Shown piece after piece: positions 1 to 7,625 of a stretch of 12,837 nucleotides of DNA. Position 1 is the stretch's first letter. Each line of letters begins with the position of its first letter. The stretch is taken from positions 28,529-41,365 of the forward strand of contig DHDG01000042.1 of NCBI GenBank assembly GCA_002399265.1, in the 5' to 3' direction. The notes beneath the pieces are model-generated. The model was not told the DNA's origin and did no database searches. It worked only from the letters and a program-made list of their open reading frames with translations. Origin of the DNA: Firmicutes bacterium UBA4882. Lineage in GTDB: Bacteria; Bacillota; UBA4882. The position numbers and the translations under genes were made by a program.

Positions 1-1
1 C

Positions 2-27
2 GACACAGAAGAACCGTCCCCTTTGTC
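2..27. repeat. REP-like palindromic element, GACA/TGTC-ended type
   Basis: A short element begins with GACA and ends with TGTC (inverted ends) and has the core GAACCGTCCCC at 11-21. The same 11-base core recurs at 9741-9751 inside the large inverted repeat, so the two belong to one family with different ends. The element lies immediately upstream of the first ABC gene. I recall such GGGGACGGTTC palindromes as dispersed repeats of Firmicutes, some linked to REP-associated transposases; that link is memory, not shown here. The element may extend beyond the window start. Confidence 0.6.
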
Positions 28-43
28 CAGCCTTGGGTCAAGT

Positions 44-50
44 AAAGGAG
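44..50 (+). promoter_or_regulatory. Ribosome binding site deciding the first ABC gene start
   Basis: AAAGGAG ends 11 bases before the ATG at 62. The only in-frame upstream alternative is a TTG at 23, which lies inside the REP-like repeat and has no binding site, so 62 is the preferred start. Confidence 0.75.
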
Positions 51-61
51 CGACATATTTT

Positions 62-1813
62 ATGAAGCAGTTGGGCATCCTTCGCGATTTTTTCCGTGCT
101 AACAAATGGCGTTATGTCATTGGCATCCTTTGTCTGATTTTTGTTGACAGCATGCAGTTGGTCACTCCTAAAATTACTGGTACGATTGCCGATTTGCTGC
201 AAGAAGGTAACTTGAATAACGCGGTGTTGCTTAAATATGCCGGCATCATTGTGGGGCTGGCGATTTTGACCGCGCTGGGTCGCTATAGTTGGCGCATATA
301 CGTCATGGGTTCGGCCAGGCGCATAGATTATTATCTGCGCAACAAGCTGTTTGTCAAACTGCAGTCACTATCGGTCGGGTTTTTTAGTAAGCATAAAACC
401 GGCGATCTCATGGCACACTCCACAAACGACATTCAGGCCGTTCGCATGGCTTTTGGCCAGGGCATCATGATGATTACTGATTCGATTTTTCTCTCCGTCA
501 TGACCATTATTATTATGTCCCAGACAATCAGTTGGAAACTGACGCTCGTGGCTCTGCTGCCACTCCCTTTCCTCGTCTTCGTCAGCGTGTTCTTTGGCAG
601 GCAAATCCACCACCGCTTTCGTGCCGTGCAGGAGTCTTTCTCGAAACTGACCGACAAGACACAGGAAAGCTTGTCCGGCATCAGAGTCGTAAAGTCTTTT
701 GTCCAAGAAAGGCCGGAAATCAAGTCCTTTGAAGAACATAATATGCATAATGTCGATATGAACATGAAGCTGGTGCGCATTTGGGGCTTGTTCTTCCCAC
801 TGATTCAGTTCATTTCCGCGTTGAGCTTTATCGCGGTCATTGGCTATGGCGGCATGCTGGTCGTCAATTCCCAGATATCCCTGGGAGGTTTTGTGGCCTT
901 CATCAGCTACCTCGGCTTATTAACCTGGCCTATCATGGCCATCGGATGGGTCATTAACATGATTCAGAGAGGCACGGCCTCCCTGGAACGCCTGAATGCG
1001 ATTTTTGCAGAAATCCCCGATGTGGCTGATCATGAAAACACGCTGCCGATTGAGCATATCGATGGCGCTGTTTCGATCAGGAGCCTCTCTTTCACCTACC
1101 CGGGAGCCAATGTTCCCGCACTGCAGGATATCAATATCGAACTGCCCAAGGGCAAGACTCTGGCCATTATTGGCCGCACCGGTTCAGGTAAGACAACCTT
1201 GATCAATTTGTTGTTGCGCATGCACAATCCGCCCGCTGACAGCATGTTCGTGGATGGTTATGATGTCAACCTCCTGCCACTCAAAACGTTGCGTGAGGAG
1301 ATCGGCTATGTACCGCAGGAAAACTTCCTTTTTTCAGCCACGATCCGCGAAAACATCGGCTTTGCAGGGACAGACTACAGTGATCGCGAGATTGAAAACG
1401 CCGCCCGGATTGCTCAGGTTTATGATAATATCGTTGAATTTCCGGATGGTTTTCAGACTATGGTGGGCGAACGCGGCGTAACACTTTCCGGAGGACAAAA
1501 ACAGCGGATTAGTATTGCCAGAGCTTTGATCAAGAATCCTAAGATACTGATCCTGGATGACTCCTTGTCGGCGGTTGACACTCAGACGGAAGAAGCGATC
1601 CTAAAAGGACTGAAATCTTTCAATACCGGACGTACCAATATTATCGTCAGCCACCGCATTTCTTCAATCCGTAACGCTGATGAGATTATTGTGCTTGATG
1701 GCGGTAAAGTCGTCGAGCGTGGTAACCACGAGTCCTTATTGGACAATCGCGGCCTATATCATGATCTATATCAAAAGCAACTTTTGGAAGAAGAAATAGC
1801 GAACGTCGATTAA
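62..1813 (+). CDS. ABC exporter half-transporter, degenerate-site subunit (BmrC/YheI-like)
   Basis: A 583-residue fused membrane-plus-ATPase subunit of a type IV ABC exporter, acting in the cytoplasmic membrane. Residues about 15-310 carry the six-helix membrane domain and about 330-583 the nucleotide-binding domain. Visible motifs are Walker A GRTGSGKT (371-378), Q-loop VPQENF, signature LSGGQ (475-479), Walker B ILILD ending at D499, D-loop SAVD and switch His H531. The residue after Walker B, normally the catalytic Glu, is Asp (D500), so its own ATP site should be degenerate, as in BmrC. The signature is canonical and would complete the partner's active site. The next gene starts 33 bases after the stop and supplies the matching subunit. 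Substrate is unknown; drug or lipid-like export is the usual role of this family. No promoter is visible in the few bases upstream. Confidence 0.93.
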   Translation: MKQLGILRDFFRANKWRYVIGILCLIFVDSMQLVTPKITGTIADLLQEGNLNNAVLLKYAGIIVGLAILTALGRYSWRIYVMGSARRIDYYLRNKLFVKLQSLSVGFFSKHKTGDLMAHSTNDIQAVRMAFGQGIMMITDSIFLSVMTIIIMSQTISWKLTLVALLPLPFLVFVSVFFGRQIHHRFRAVQESFSKLTDKTQESLSGIRVVKSFVQERPEIKSFEEHNMHNVDMNMKLVRIWGLFFPLIQFISALSFIAVIGYGGMLVVNSQISLGGFVAFISYLGLLTWPIMAIGWVINMIQRGTASLERLNAIFAEIPDVADHENTLPIEHIDGAVSIRSLSFTYPGANVPALQDINIELPKGKTLAIIGRTGSGKTTLINLLLRMHNPPADSMFVDGYDVNLLPLKTLREEIGYVPQENFLFSATIRENIGFAGTDYSDREIENAARIAQVYDNIVEFPDGFQTMVGERGVTLSGGQKQRISIARALIKNPKILILDDSLSAVDTQTEEAILKGLKSFNTGRTNIIVSHRISSIRNADEIIVLDGGKVVERGNHESLLDNRGLYHDLYQKQLLEEEIANVD

Positions 1814-1846
1814 GATCCCGACAATGAGCGCTGCAGGAGTGATAAA

Positions 1847-3934
1847 ATGGCTAATCAATATCATGAAGAAGAAGTAATCGGTAAGGCTTATGATTCCCGG
1901 CTGATGAAACGGCTGCTAACCTATGCCCGCCCCTACTGGAAGAATATGCTGCTGGCCGTCCTGATGCTGGCCGTAATAACTGGTGCCGAACTGGCCCGTC
2001 CGTATATAACGAAGATTGCGATTGATGATCACATGTTGGGCATCACCAAGCCAATGCAGGCCTTCGAGCCGGGCAGCGAGCCCGAGGAAGGGATCTTGTT
2101 TGAAGACCGTGTTTTTGTCAGAAGAGAGTTTAATGAAGACCCCATTTCCGGAGTACCGCTTTACCAGATGCTGCAGTATGAGAAGCGCTTCTACCTGGTC
2201 AATAATATTGCCATCAATCCGGACACGGAAGAGTTCGAAATCATCCAAACGGAACAGGGCGATCGTCTCAAGCACAATGACGTTACTTATCCTGCCCGCT
2301 TGATGGAACCTTCCGAAGTGGCTCAATTCCGGGCCGATGATAATCGGTCACTGGTCCGGTTGGCGGTCATATTCTTTGTGATTGCGCTCATCGCCTTTGT
2401 GTTCAACTATGCGCAGGTGTATCTACTGCAATACACCAGTCAGAAAATTATCCATAACATGCGTCGCCAGATTTTTACTCATCTGCAAGGCATGTCCTTA
2501 TCATTTTTCGATAAAAATCCGGTCGGACGGCTTGTCACCCGCGTCACCAACGATACTGACACGCTTAATGAAATGTACGGGTCTGTACTGGTAAATTTGT
2601 TCCGTGATCTTTTCACGATTTTTGGAGTAATCGTGATTATGTTCCGACTCGACTTCAAGTTGGCACTCATCAGCCTGTCGACGTTACCTTTGATTATTCT
2701 GGCGGCGGCGATCTTCCGGCGCTATGCCCGCGAAGCTTATCGCAATGTGCGCACCGCCCTGGCCCGCATTAACTCCGCAATGTCCGAAAACATTATGGGG
2801 ATGCGCATTGTCCAGATTTTTAGACAAGAAGGCAAAAAGCACCGCGAATTTGACGGGATTAATAAACTCTATTATGACGCCAGCATGCAGGAGCTCAAAG
2901 TATTTGCCATCTTCCGGCCTTTGATGGACCTGATGTTTTCTTTGGCAGTGGCGCTGCTAATCTGGTTCGGCGGCCGTCAGATCTTAGCCGGCGTAGTTTC
3001 TTTCGGACTGGTCATGGCTTTTATCAACTATATGAATCAGTTCTTCCATCCCATTATGGAGCTAACTGAAAAGTATAATATCCTGCAATCGGCAATGGCT
3101 TCTTCGGAGCGCATTTTCATGCTGCTCGATACGGAGCCGGGTGCCGAAGAAAGCATCCATGCGCAGGTGGAAGCCGTCGGGCAGCCCAAATTTAAAGGTC
3201 ATATCGAATTTAAAAATGTGTGGTTTGCCTACAACAATGAAGACTGGGTACTGCGGGATGTCTCTTTTGAAATCAGACCCGGGGAAACGGCCGCTTTCGT
3301 TGGAGCTACCGGCGCAGGCAAAACTTCGATTATCAGTCTGATGTCCCGCCTGTATGAAATTCAAAAGGGTGAAATTCTGATCGACGGTGTGAACATTAAG
3401 GATTACAACCTCGCGCAGCTACGCCGCAACATCGGAGTGGTTCTGCAGGATGTCTTTATGTTCACCGGAGATATTAAAACCAATATCAGGCTCAACAATA
3501 ATGACATCAGCGATGAAAAAGTCAGAGAAGTCGCTCGCTATGTCAATGCTGACAAGTTTATTGAACAAATGCCTGCGCAATATGATGAACCCGTTGTCGA
3601 ACGCGGCACAACGCTTTCCGCCGGACAACGTCAGCTGCTTGCTTTTGCCAGGGCGCTGGCCTTTGACCCTTCCATCCTGGTGCTGGATGAAGCGACCGCC
3701 AATATTGATACAGAGACTGAGGTGCTGATTCAAGACGCCCTCTACCGCCTGATTAAAGACCGCACCACCATTGTGGTGGCGCATCGGCTGTCAACGATTC
3801 AGCACTCCGATAAGATTATTGTGCTCCACAAAGGAAAGATCCGCGAAATGGGCACCCATCAGGAACTGTTAGTCCGCAGGGGACTCTATTACGATTTGTA
3901 CCGGCTGCAGTATAAGGATCAGTTGATCAGTTGA
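1847..3934 (+). CDS. ABC exporter half-transporter, catalytic subunit (BmrD/YheH-like)
   Basis: A 695-residue ABC exporter subunit, about 100 residues longer than a standard half-transporter. The extra length is a polar, acidic segment at about 66-166 between membrane helices 1 and 2, which places it outside the cell; BmrD-type subunits are known to carry a comparable extracellular domain. The ATPase domain has Walker A GATGAGKT (486-493), a noncanonical signature LSAGQ (590-594), Walker B ILVLDE with catalytic Glu E615, and switch His H646. This is the mirror image of the preceding subunit: canonical catalytic Glu here, canonical signature there, giving one active and one degenerate ATP site in the heterodimer. 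AGGAG at 1835-1839 lies 7 bases before the ATG. The pair is probably one transcript ending at the terminator after 3952. Transported substrate cannot be told from sequence. Confidence 0.93.
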   Translation: MANQYHEEEVIGKAYDSRLMKRLLTYARPYWKNMLLAVLMLAVITGAELARPYITKIAIDDHMLGITKPMQAFEPGSEPEEGILFEDRVFVRREFNEDPISGVPLYQMLQYEKRFYLVNNIAINPDTEEFEIIQTEQGDRLKHNDVTYPARLMEPSEVAQFRADDNRSLVRLAVIFFVIALIAFVFNYAQVYLLQYTSQKIIHNMRRQIFTHLQGMSLSFFDKNPVGRLVTRVTNDTDTLNEMYGSVLVNLFRDLFTIFGVIVIMFRLDFKLALISLSTLPLIILAAAIFRRYAREAYRNVRTALARINSAMSENIMGMRIVQIFRQEGKKHREFDGINKLYYDASMQELKVFAIFRPLMDLMFSLAVALLIWFGGRQILAGVVSFGLVMAFINYMNQFFHPIMELTEKYNILQSAMASSERIFMLLDTEPGAEESIHAQVEAVGQPKFKGHIEFKNVWFAYNNEDWVLRDVSFEIRPGETAAFVGATGAGKTSIISLMSRLYEIQKGEILIDGVNIKDYNLAQLRRNIGVVLQDVFMFTGDIKTNIRLNNNDISDEKVREVARYVNADKFIEQMPAQYDEPVVERGTTLSAGQRQLLAFARALAFDPSILVLDEATANIDTETEVLIQDALYRLIKDRTTIVVAHRLSTIQHSDKIIVLHKGKIREMGTHQELLVRRGLYYDLYRLQYKDQLIS

Positions 3935-3940
3935 TCAGCT
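3917..3940 (+). repeat. Three tandem 8-base units across a stop codon
   Basis: GATCAGTT, GATCAGTT and GATCAGCT follow one another directly and contain the last five codons and the TGA stop (3932-3934) of the second ABC gene. Losing one unit would leave the same C-terminal residues DQLIS and a new in-frame TGA, so copy number here should be neutral. Confidence 0.85.
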
Positions 3941-3951
3941 GACGACTCTTA

Positions 3952-3993
3952 AAAAGGCTGCCCGTCGCGCATGTCGCATACGGGCAGCCTTTT
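3952..3993. terminator. Bidirectional Rho-independent terminator
   Basis: AAAAGGCTGCCCG (3952-3964) pairs perfectly with CGGGCAGCCTTTT (3981-3993) around a 16-base loop. The stem carries A-run and T-run flanks on both strands, so it can end transcription of the ABC pair on the plus strand and of the convergent SPFH gene on the minus strand. Confidence 0.9.
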
Positions 3994-4043
3994 CCGTTTC
4001 TAGCTTCATTGTCGATCAATAGTCTGATTTTTGCCTGGACCTG

Positions 4044-4979
4044 TTATTTCTTGTTGATAAAGTCCTGCATGTTTAGGAGCGGTATGGATTCGTTTGGTAC
4101 AACCATGATCTCAATCTTATCGGAAATCCGTTCAATATAGGCCATTTGAACGCGGTATTGCAGGATTCTTTCGGTCAGCGACTTATCTAAGGCTTGGTTC
4201 GCCTCGGCCTCTGCCAACATTTTAATCTTCAGCGCTTTGGCCTCACCCCTGGCTCTGGTTTGAGCAATCTCAGCATCCTGCCGCGCCATTTCCAGCTCAT
4301 ATTCTTTCTTCTTGGATTGTTGTTCGGCGACTTGTTTCTCCTCAATCGCCTGTTCAAACTCGGCAGAAAACCTGATGTTGGAAAGGGCTACTTCGTCGAT
4401 GGCAATATAATGGTCCTTCATGCGTTCTGCCAGATCCCGCGTGATTACATCCTTAACTTCCTGACGGCGCTCCAGAATCTCATCCGCATTGTACTTGGAG
4501 GTATTCATTTTGGTAATCTCGTTTAGCGCCGGGATTAGTACAATATCAACATAACTGGTGCCAATTTCTTTATAGAGCTTATGTACCTCGGAAGCAATCG
4601 GCCGGTAATTCACCACTACGGAGAATTTCATCTGCTGCAGATCACTGGTCACCGCTTCCAGATCATCAGAAAGCTTGTTGGTCCGTACATTGATGTTCTC
4701 TACATGGGATACGAAAGGAAATACAAAGTTTAGGCCTTCCGGCAAGGCGTGCTCCTGAACACCAGAGATACGGCTGAATACTACCCCGCGATGACCGGCC
4801 GGGACTACCCGCAAACTCATCGAGAGCAGCCACAAGACTGCAAATACCACTGTTGCGATTCTGCCAAAGCGACGCACCTTGACTCCCTGAAAATGCTGTT
4901 GGGAGTTGCGCGACATGACTTCGCCAACGACCATCGCCACGATCGCCGCGAGAAACAGCAAACCGAAAATAGCAATCAT
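4044..4979 (-). CDS. SPFH/Band 7 (prohibitin-family) membrane protein
   Basis: A 311-residue protein with two hydrophobic N-terminal segments (about 2-19 and 41-57), an SPFH domain from about 58 (VPAGHRGVVFSR, then the LPEGLNFVFPF pattern) to about 210, and a charged Ala/Glu/Lys/Gln-rich coiled-coil region (about 208-265) followed by a short C-terminal part. This is the layout of prohibitins, which form large ring or cage-like oligomers at membranes and often modulate membrane proteases or organise lipid domains; the bacterial role is poorly defined. A GTG at 4991 would add four residues, but it abuts the binding site, so ATG 4979 is preferred. No protease or NfeD-type partner is adjacent. 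The gene converges on the ABC pair and shares its terminator. Two N-terminal helices rather than one is a modest peculiarity. Confidence 0.9.
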   Translation of the reverse strand: MIAIFGLLFLAAIVAMVVGEVMSRNSQQHFQGVKVRRFGRIATVVFAVLWLLSMSLRVVPAGHRGVVFSRISGVQEHALPEGLNFVFPFVSHVENINVRTNKLSDDLEAVTSDLQQMKFSVVVNYRPIASEVHKLYKEIGTSYVDIVLIPALNEITKMNTSKYNADEILERRQEVKDVITRDLAERMKDHYIAIDEVALSNIRFSAEFEQAIEEKQVAEQQSKKKEYELEMARQDAEIAQTRARGEAKALKIKMLAEAEANQALDKSLTERILQYRVQMAYIERISDKIEIMVVPNESIPLLNMQDFINKK

Positions 4980-4989
4980 CTTTTTGACC

Positions 4990-4995
4990 ACCTCC
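4990..4995 (-). promoter_or_regulatory. Ribosome binding site deciding the SPFH gene start
   Basis: On the minus strand GGAGGT lies 10 bases before the ATG at 4979. It overlaps the alternative GTG at 4991, which therefore cannot be served by it. Confidence 0.7.
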
Positions 4996-5031
4996 AGTTG
5001 TTTTCACTGGTTGTATACGGGTCAGCCGGAT

Positions 5032-5046
5032 AAAAGTGTCACTTTT
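5032..5046. repeat. 15-base palindrome, possible operator
   Basis: AAAAGTG-T-CACTTTT is a perfect palindrome about 55 bases upstream of the SPFH start. It is too tight to form a good RNA hairpin, so a protein-binding site is the more natural reading. The sequence is AT-rich and chance occurrence is possible. Confidence 0.3.
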
Positions 5047-5086
5047 TTTCGTATCATATGCGGGCAGGGCACGTCATAGGATGTAA

Positions 5087-5178
5087 TGATAACGGCGTCT
5101 GAAGGTGGTTTGTTTCGGCGGTAAGCTCATGTGTCCGGCTCACGTTGGTCTTCCGTTGGCTTTTCAGCGCCGTTATCA
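5087..5178 (-). repeat. Long imperfect hairpin, candidate structured leader RNA
   Basis: Bases 5087-5103 pair with 5163-5178 in 16 base pairs with a single bulged base at 5098. Inside is a nearly symmetrical unpaired zone (17 to 19 bases each side) and then a short 6-bp stem, 5121-5126 with 5138-5143. That inner stem closes only in the minus-strand transcript, where it has a G-U pair; the plus strand has an A-C mismatch. This favours an RNA read on the minus strand, upstream of the SPFH gene. I recognise no known riboswitch or small RNA family. The closing stem, open middle and apical stem recall 6S RNA in outline, but at 92 bases it is much too short. Confidence 0.35.
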
Positions 5179-5200
5179 CAATCGTCCTTCCCATGCGCAC

Positions 5201-5231
5201 AGGCCGGCTGGGGAAAGTCCCCAGCCGGCCT
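5201..5231 (-). terminator. GC-rich hairpin downstream of the helicase gene
   Basis: A perfect 14-bp stem (5201-5214 with 5218-5231) and a 3-base loop lie about 65 bases after the helicase stop on the minus strand. Position and stability fit a transcription terminator, but no T-run follows on the minus strand and only ATTGTT follows on the plus strand. It may instead protect an mRNA end or belong to a structured leader with the neighbouring hairpin. Confidence 0.5.
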
Positions 5232-5295
5232 ATTGTTACGGGCGATTCTTAAACTGCGATCTTGTTCTTTAGGACGATCGGGCATCTGTTTTGCG

Positions 5296-7602
5296 CTACA
5301 GCGTCACTTCCACCAGATCGCGATCCATCTTATCCATGCAGCGCCTGATCTTGGCGGCCATCGCCGGATCGTTACCTTCACAAGCTGCTCTAATCTGGCG
5401 CAACAGATCAATGCCACGCCGGAATCCCGCCACGATGTCGCCTTCCTGGAACCCAGCCTCGCCGCGCAGTAATTCCTGGAATTCGCAGCCACAGCTCCAT
5501 TTAAAAGCCTGAATGGAAAGACTGGTGTGGAAGCGGGAATCGCTGTCTTCGACGCCATGCCGATGTAGCCGCCGGATTGTCTGGCGGACACGATCGATAT
5601 CAAACGGCACATCGCGGGGAGCATTCTCACCTTTACGTGGCTCATAATCAATCGCCACAATCATGCTGTTGATTTCGTCCTCGCTCCATTCGTGGAAAAC
5701 ACCGTCAAAAAACAATTCGGTGACCAGTAACTCCTGAGCATAAATGCTGGACGCAAATTGACCACGCGGCAGCAATTCTGCCCCTTCAATATAGCCTAGC
5801 TGCTGCAATACCGAGCGTTTTAGCGCCAGGTCCTCTTCGAAACGGCCAGCTGTCTTGATATGGCTTACGGAGCGCCGCAAAACAGCGATTTTTTCGCCCA
5901 AGGCGCGATAGCGGTGCGCCACCTTTTTGCATGCTTTCTGCCGTTCCCGAGGGCAGTTCTTCCGGGGCGTTTCCATCAACTGATCGCCCTGCTCCTGCAA
6001 CCGCTCGGTTGTTGCCAAATCCGGACCACTGGCGCGTGTGCGGTTGCGACGCGTTTTTTTACGCCACTTCTCTTTTTCGCGGAAATACACGAGCGGACAC
6101 CCCAGACCGTCCCTGGCTTCGCACATGCGCGCCACGATCGGCGGTAGTTCAGCCTCTTTTTCCAGCAACTCTTTTTCCAGTCGCGTTTTAACTGAGCGTG
6201 CCTGATAAGTGGCAAAATTGCGGTTCAGAATAATACGGATATCATCTTCATTATAATTACGATACAAGTTCAGCACCGAATTATAGGACAAGTTGAACTG
6301 GCTGACGAGTTCCTCAATATCACGCTCTTTGATGCTGGGGAAATCTTCACCGCGAAAACGACTCAAATCCGCCAGGATAAACACCCGACCCTCGCGATCA
6401 ATGCCCCGCCGTCCTGCGCGGCCAGCCATCTGAAAATACTCCATGGTAGTCATCTTGCGGAAAGAGATTCCGTCCCACTTAGCGGGGCTGTCAAAACAGA
6501 CTGTCTTAACCGGGTAATTGATGCCGACGGCAAATGTCTCCGTGGCGTACATCACCTTGACTAGGCCCATGCCAAACAGCGCTTCGATAATCTCTTTTTG
6601 GGCTGGCAGAATACCCGCATGGTGATAACCAATTCCCTTGGTTAAAAGCTGACGCAGTCTGATCAAACTGCGCAGATTCTCAATTCCATATTCTTTAGCC
6701 ATTTGATCGACTACCGCTTCCACCCGGTCGCGTTCATTGGGCGTCAGAAAATTGGAGCCCTGCATTAGTTCGTAGGCCATTTCTTCACAGCCGCGCCGGC
6801 TGAATACAAAGTAGAGGCAAGGCAAGCCAAATTTGCTGATGTAGCGAATCAAATCATAATGCCGGGTTTCTTTGAAGCGTGGAGGACCGCCGGCGCGTTC
6901 CGACTTTTCCAGTAACTCACGACGGTACTCGACCAGCTCCTCCCTGCCAACTGAGCCCTTTGACTTTTCAAAGAGGGCATGCTTCAGCGGCACGGAACGC
7001 TTAAACTTGCGAATCACCGCCACTTTATGGTCTTTGATCTCACTAATCCAAGCGGCCAGTTCTTCCGCATTGGGAATCGTGGCTGATAGTCCGAGTAGGC
7101 GCATGCCGGGAGGCATAAAAATAATGGATTCCTCCCAGACCGTCCCGCGGTCCTCATCCGATAAATAGTGAATCTCATCGAAAATAATATGGGTGATACC
7201 CTCTACACGCTGCGGATCCTGATGCAGGATGTTACGGAAGATTTCCGTGGTCATCAAAGTTACGGGGGCATCCGGATTAATCACGACATCACCGGTGATA
7301 ATTCCAACGCGTTCCGCGCCATAGAGGGCCTTAAATTCTTTATATTTCTGATTACTTAAGGCTTTAATCGGGGCGGTATAGATCACCTGATCCTGCCGGC
7401 GGATCACTTGATCAATCAGATAATCGGCGATCAGCGTTTTGCCAACCCCGGTGGGTGCAGAAACCAAAACCGAATTACCGGCCATCAGCTCATCGATGGC
7501 TTCCACCTGAAAGGGATCTAGGGTAAACTCGCGATAAGTCACGACGCGTTGCTCCGTCGCTGGTGGCGATTGTTTGTTATCTTGATAGTCCTGATATTCC
7601 AA
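5296..7602 (-). CDS. Ski2/Mtr4/HelY-like superfamily 2 RNA helicase
   Basis: A 768-residue DExH helicase. Walker A APTGVGKT is at 49-56, the Walker B box DEIH at 142-145, motif III SAT at 173-175, a conserved YHHAG at 326-330 and motif VI QMAGRAGRRG at 391-400. A linker or arch-like region (about 470-590) follows, then a DSHCT-type C-terminal helical domain (about 590-768, with EGDIVAGFRRGIDLLRQI). The order matches Mtr4/Ski2 RNA helicases and bacterial HelY-like proteins, which unwind RNA for processing or decay; the bacterial substrate is not established. The linker has four cysteines (C494, C502, C550, C558) and a very basic stretch. The start is TTG at 7602, with GAGGG 9 bases upstream; a nearby ATG at 7608 is out of frame. 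The gene lies 23 bases after the thioredoxin gene, so they are probably cotranscribed. Confidence 0.92.
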   Translation of the reverse strand: MEYQDYQDNKQSPPATEQRVVTYREFTLDPFQVEAIDELMAGNSVLVSAPTGVGKTLIADYLIDQVIRRQDQVIYTAPIKALSNQKYKEFKALYGAERVGIITGDVVINPDAPVTLMTTEIFRNILHQDPQRVEGITHIIFDEIHYLSDEDRGTVWEESIIFMPPGMRLLGLSATIPNAEELAAWISEIKDHKVAVIRKFKRSVPLKHALFEKSKGSVGREELVEYRRELLEKSERAGGPPRFKETRHYDLIRYISKFGLPCLYFVFSRRGCEEMAYELMQGSNFLTPNERDRVEAVVDQMAKEYGIENLRSLIRLRQLLTKGIGYHHAGILPAQKEIIEALFGMGLVKVMYATETFAVGINYPVKTVCFDSPAKWDGISFRKMTTMEYFQMAGRAGRRGIDREGRVFILADLSRFRGEDFPSIKERDIEELVSQFNLSYNSVLNLYRNYNEDDIRIILNRNFATYQARSVKTRLEKELLEKEAELPPIVARMCEARDGLGCPLVYFREKEKWRKKTRRNRTRASGPDLATTERLQEQGDQLMETPRKNCPRERQKACKKVAHRYRALGEKIAVLRRSVSHIKTAGRFEEDLALKRSVLQQLGYIEGAELLPRGQFASSIYAQELLVTELFFDGVFHEWSEDEINSMIVAIDYEPRKGENAPRDVPFDIDRVRQTIRRLHRHGVEDSDSRFHTSLSIQAFKWSCGCEFQELLRGEAGFQEGDIVAGFRRGIDLLRQIRAACEGNDPAMAAKIRRCMDKMDRDLVEVTL

Positions 7603-7625
7603 TATGCATTTCCCTCTATTACTGA

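Larger units (their letters stand above)
4996..5295. other. Intergenic stretch without a supported gene
   Basis: The region between the SPFH and helicase genes holds an AT-rich palindrome (5032-5046), a 16-bp imperfect long hairpin (5087-5178) and a 14-bp GC-rich hairpin (5201-5231). A plus-strand open frame of 113 codons from 5131 overlaps the helicase antisense, has no binding site and encodes no recognisable protein, so no gene is called. A promoter for the SPFH gene probably lies here, but I see no convincing -35/-10 pair; the nearest is GTGACA with TATACA at an overlong 19-base spacing. Confidence 0.6.

Noticed and set aside
23..61. Longer first ABC gene from TTG at 23
   Set aside because: The TTG lies inside the REP-like repeat and lacks a binding site; AAAGGAG points to ATG 62.
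5087..5178. 6S RNA
   Set aside because: The outline of closing stem, open middle and apical stem is similar, but the element is about half the normal length and lacks recognisable conserved sequence.
5131..5472. 113-codon plus-strand open frame
   Set aside because: It overlaps the helicase C-terminus antisense, has no ribosome binding site, and crosses the two intergenic hairpins.
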